64,000 nt of DNA from Panopea generosa. Lineage: Eukaryota > Mollusca > Bivalvia > Adapedonta > Hiatellidae. This document shows, one piece after another, positions 60,985 through 64,000 of the stretch. Location: positions 74,835,522 through 74,899,521 of the forward strand of contig CM055899.1 in NCBI GenBank assembly GCA_029582155.1. The letters run 5' to 3'. Numbering within the stretch: position 1 is the first letter of the stretch; each line of letters starts with the position of its first letter. Made by a program: the position numbers and the translations under genes. The notes beneath the pieces are model-generated. The model was not told where the DNA came from. It made no database searches and saw only the letters and a program-made list of their open reading frames with translations.

Positions 60985-60990
60985 AACAAC

Positions 60991-61469
60991 ATGAAAAGAG
61001 ATGGCTTAAATATTGTAAAAAAAGAAATGTCTGTTTTATTTTTTAATGAAATTATTCTTTTTTAAAAATGTATATTTTTTTATAATGTTTGCTGCTGCAT
61101 GGACAAAATGCTACTCACTTATGCTTACTCTTTCTGACTGCCTTACATTTGAAAAGTATATTTTCCGTGGACTGCAGTTTATAATCATACATGGTCTATA
61201 TTTTTTGTCTATTTTGTTTGTCTTGTTTAGTATTACAACCAGATTGTAGAAGTGTCTGGACAAGAACTGAAGGGAACCTATGTCAAAATTGTATATTTCA
61301 TATATATTTGGTTGCCTCAGCTGCTAATTTGGGAACTTAATTAAATGTGTTGGTTTATGTATGCAGTCATGCACAATGCTGTTGTTTTTTCTTGGTACAT
61401 AGGAGATGGAGGTTCAAATTACTGCCATTTCCAGAGACTTATCTTAAATTTTAGTCTAGTCCTGTGTCC
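60991..61469. other. no gene recognised
   Basis: AT-rich; frames at 61046-61249 and 61345-61533 show no known domain. Confidence 0.4.
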
Positions 61470-63268
61470 TACAGAGTGGATCTCTCAGTCTCCGCAGAGG
61501 GGACCACTCAGTCTCTATAGAGAGGAGCACTAAGTCTCTACAGAGGGGATCCCTCAGTCTCCGCAGAGGAGATCACTTAGTCCCTACAGAGGGGACCACT
61601 CAGTCTCCACAGAGGGGACCACTCAGTCTCTAGAGAGGGGACCACTCAGTCTCTGCAGATGGTACCACTCAGTCCCTGCAGAGTGGATCACTCAGTCTCC
61701 ACAGAAGGGACCACTCAGTCCCTACAGAGGTGACAACTCAGCCCCTACAGAGAGGACCAATCAGTCTCTACAGAGGGGACCAATCAGTATCCAAAGAAGG
61801 GACAACACAGTCCCTGCAGAGGGGACAACCATTTGCTGCAGAGGAGACCACTAAGTCCCTCCAGAGGGGACCACTCAGTCCCTCCAGAGGGAACCACTCA
61901 AGCTCTACAGAGGGGATCACTCAGTCTCCGCAGAGGGGACCACTCAGTCTCTGCAGAGGTGACCACTCAGTCCCTGCAGAGTCGACCACTTAGTCTCCAC
62001 AGAGGAGACAACTCAGTCCCTGCAGATGTGACCACTCACTCCCTGCAGAGGGGACCATTCAGTCTCTACAGAGATGACCACTAAGTCCCTCCAGATGGGA
62101 CCACTCAGTCCCCGCAGAGGGGACCACACAGACTCCGCAGAGGGGACAACTCAGTCCCTACAGAGGGGACCATCTAGTCTTCACAAAGGGGACCACTCAG
62201 CCCCTGCAGAGGGGATCACTCAGTCTCTACAGAGGGGACCGCTCAGTCTCTACAGAAGGGAACGCTAAGTCCCTACAGAGGGGACCACTCAGTCCCTGCA
62301 GAGGGGACCACTCAGTCAGTCACTCCAGAGGGGACCACTCAGTCTCCACAGAGGGGACAACTCAGTCCCTGTTGAGGGACGACTCAGTCCTTGCAGAGGG
62401 GACCACTCAGTCTCTACAGAGGGGACCGCTAAGTCTCTACAGAGGGGACCGCTCAGTCCCTCTAAAGGGGACCACTCAGCCAGTCCCTCCAGAAGGAATC
62501 ACTCAGTCTCAACAGAGTGGACAATTCAGTCCCTGCAGTGTGGACCACTCAGTCTCTACAGAAGGTACCGCTCAGTCCCTACAAAGGGTATCACTTAGTC
62601 TCTACAAAGACCACCCAGTCTCTACAGAGGGGCCCACTCAGTGTCTACAGAGGGGGCCACTCAGTCTCTGCAGAGGGGACCACTCAGTCCCTGCAGAGGG
62701 GACAACTCAGTCTCTACCACTCAGTCTCTACATAGGGAATCACTCAGTCTCTGCAGAGGGGACCACTCAGTTTCTGCAGAGGGGACCACTCAGTCCCTGC
62801 AGAGGGGACCACTCATTCTCTGCAGAGGAGACCACTCAATTTCTGCGGAGGAAAACAATCATTCTCTGCGGAGGGGACCACTCAGTCCCTGCAGAAGGGA
62901 CCACTCAATCTCTGCAGAGGGGACCACTCAGTCTCTGCAAAGGGGACCACTCAGTCCCTGCAGAGGGGACCACTCATTCTCTGCAGAGGAGACCACTCAA
63001 TTTCTGCGGAGGAGACTACTCATTCTCTGCGGAGGGGACCACTCAGTCCCTGCAGAGGGGACCACTCATTTTCTGCAGAGGAGACCACTCAATCTCTGCA
63101 GAGGGGACCACTCAATCTCTACAGAGGGGACCGCTCAGTCTTTGCAGAGGGGATCACTCAGTCTTTGCAGAGGGAACCACTCGGTCTCTGAAGAGTTGAC
63201 CACTTGGTGTCTGCAGAGGGGATCACTCGGTCTCTGCAGAGGGGATCACTCAGTCTCTACAGAGAGAA
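61470..63268 (+). repeat. 23-bp minisatellite, about 78 units
   Basis: The unit is GACCACTCAGTCTCTGCAGA followed by GGG, period 23. Its core CTCTGCAGAG is a perfect 10-bp palindrome in many units. The unit has no stop in any of its three plus-strand frames, so long open frames appear (62372-63199, 275 residues; 62641-63297, 218 residues) coding a 23-residue cycle TTQSLQRG-PLSLCRGD-HSVPAEG. I treat them as by-products. Units vary at T/C and G/A positions, and some local blocks recur (the TTTCTGCGGAGGA variants near 62.84 and 63.00 kb, about 161 bp or 7 units apart). Confidence 0.95.
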
Positions 63269-63555
63269 TCCTCCAAATGGGTGTAATGTCCGTGTGATCA
63301 TTATGTCATGTTCATAGTTGTGGTCCATTTAAATGATCAACCTATGTGTGGTTCCAGGCTGCTAAATGAGTGATGACAAGAAAAGGAACACTGTAGTTAA
63401 TGGATGGATGTGGTAAGAGGCGACAAATTATATAAGATATCCCTCTGCAGCTCTGCGGGGGCCAATGGTTTAGCCTCATTCTATATACATAATAATCATC
63501 TTTAATCTGTTGATGGGTCTTATTTAAACCTGGATGCTATGTCTTACAAGGCGAG
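63240..63555 (+). repeat. dispersed repeat family R1, copy C
   Basis: Directly continues the 23-bp array: AGAATCCTCCAAATGGGTGT, then TGTGTGGTTCCAGGCTGC, GAGTGATGACAAGAAAAGGA, GGTAAGAGGCGACAAA and CTGCAGCTCTGCGGGGGCC. All blocks occur in the same order on the minus strand in copy A at 3.73-4.18 kb. The boundary between array and repeat is marked by the shared ATCCTCC(G/A)AATGGGTG. Confidence 0.75.
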
Positions 63556-64000
63556 GTAGCCTATATTTATTCCTGTTAACATCATATGATAATCTTCATG
63601 CAATGGAACACTGTTAACTCCAATTCATTCATTCGTCTGTTCGTTCGTCTGTTCGTTCGTTCGTTCGTTCGTTCGTTCGTTCGTTCGTTCATTCATTCAT
63701 TCATTCATTTATTCATTCACTTCTTTTATATCTTTCTTTCTCCATATTGAGTGATAATAGTCCATGACTAGGGTTGATCTATATATTATGTAAGATTAGT
63801 TTGCCTGCAGGCTCGTGGGTCCCATTGTCTGGTTTACACACACCAAAGTGCCATTGTTGTGAAAAAATCACGTGCACATTCGGTATGAATGCGAGAGGTG
63901 AGTAAAATATTCACTCAAATATCGTGTACCTTGGCAGGTAGTGTTTTATATCAGTTTGGACAGGCCACTTGGACGGACCACAGGTATTTTGAATTATGAA
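63556..64000. other. no gene recognised; microsatellite within
   Basis: No coding sequence supported up to the window end. Confidence 0.4.
63630..63722 (+). repeat. (TTCG)n then (TTCA)n microsatellite
   Basis: TTCGTCTGTTCGTTCG continues as perfect TTCG tetranucleotides to about 63688, then TTCATTCATTCATTCATT to about 63722. One unit type probably arose from the other by substitution and spread. Confidence 0.95.

Noticed and set aside
62372-63199. 275-residue open frame in the 23-bp array
   Set aside because: The unit has no stop in any of its three plus-strand frames, so a long frame is automatic. No start context, splice sites or non-repeat coding flank was seen.

Overview
The window looks like nuclear DNA of a mollusc, most likely a bivalve. 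It is AT-rich, genes are few and split by long introns, and tandem arrays, tRNA-derived SINEs, APE-type LINEs and two short dispersed elements that I recall from bivalve genomes fill much of the rest. The taxon is inferred from recalled families, not from a database match.

Layout. (1) 1-1.36 kb: 3' part of a decayed LINE, plus strand. (2) 2.64-15.57 kb: the one apparently intact gene, a five-exon SLC16-like (monocarboxylate-transporter family) membrane protein on the minus strand. The exons join in phase into 482 codons plus stop. Its introns hold a LINE relic, two copies of a dispersed repeat, a fold-back, a 67-bp tandem array, a SINE and an inverted-repeat element that ends about 22 bp from the exon-1 splice donor. 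(3) 15.6-25.4 kb: no gene; a 46-bp array (about 57 units), a 71-bp array (about 18 units), a TCA microsatellite and a small 42-bp array. (4) 25.4-27.9 kb: broken DIRS-like fossil, minus strand. (5) 28.3-30.3 kb: decayed copy of a multicopy invertebrate protein family of unknown function, plus strand. (6) 30.4-32.65 kb: LINE, minus strand, with its reverse transcriptase core deleted and a remnant of a 2A-like motif. (7) 35.4-39.1 kb: an array of about 200-bp units running straight into a Mab-21/cGAS-like pseudogene with a TPR-like C-terminus, whose last coding segment and 3' flank are repeated in tandem. (8) 39.4-49.3 kb: two mosaic copies of one dispersed repeat, two inverted minisatellites around a SINE-bearing segment, microsatellites and a 234-bp tandem duplication. 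(9) 53.56-53.80 kb: a single exon-like segment coding for a Tudor-like domain, plus strand. (10) 54.8-55.9 kb: a 36-bp array with 568-bp higher-order structure. (11) 57.7-61.0 kb: SINEs, two dispersed elements and a tRNA-like sequence. (12) 61.5-63.3 kb: a 23-bp minisatellite of roughly 78 units that appears to have grown out of the dispersed repeat that follows it.

How the parts relate. There is no gene cluster or pathway here. The SLC16-like transporter is the only gene I can reconstruct end to end. The Mab-21/TPR locus is a pseudogene of a family that includes cyclic-dinucleotide innate immune sensors in animals. The main interest lies in how repeats arise and spread: arrays seeded from a dispersed element, from a gene's 3' end, and from units carrying short perfect palindromes.
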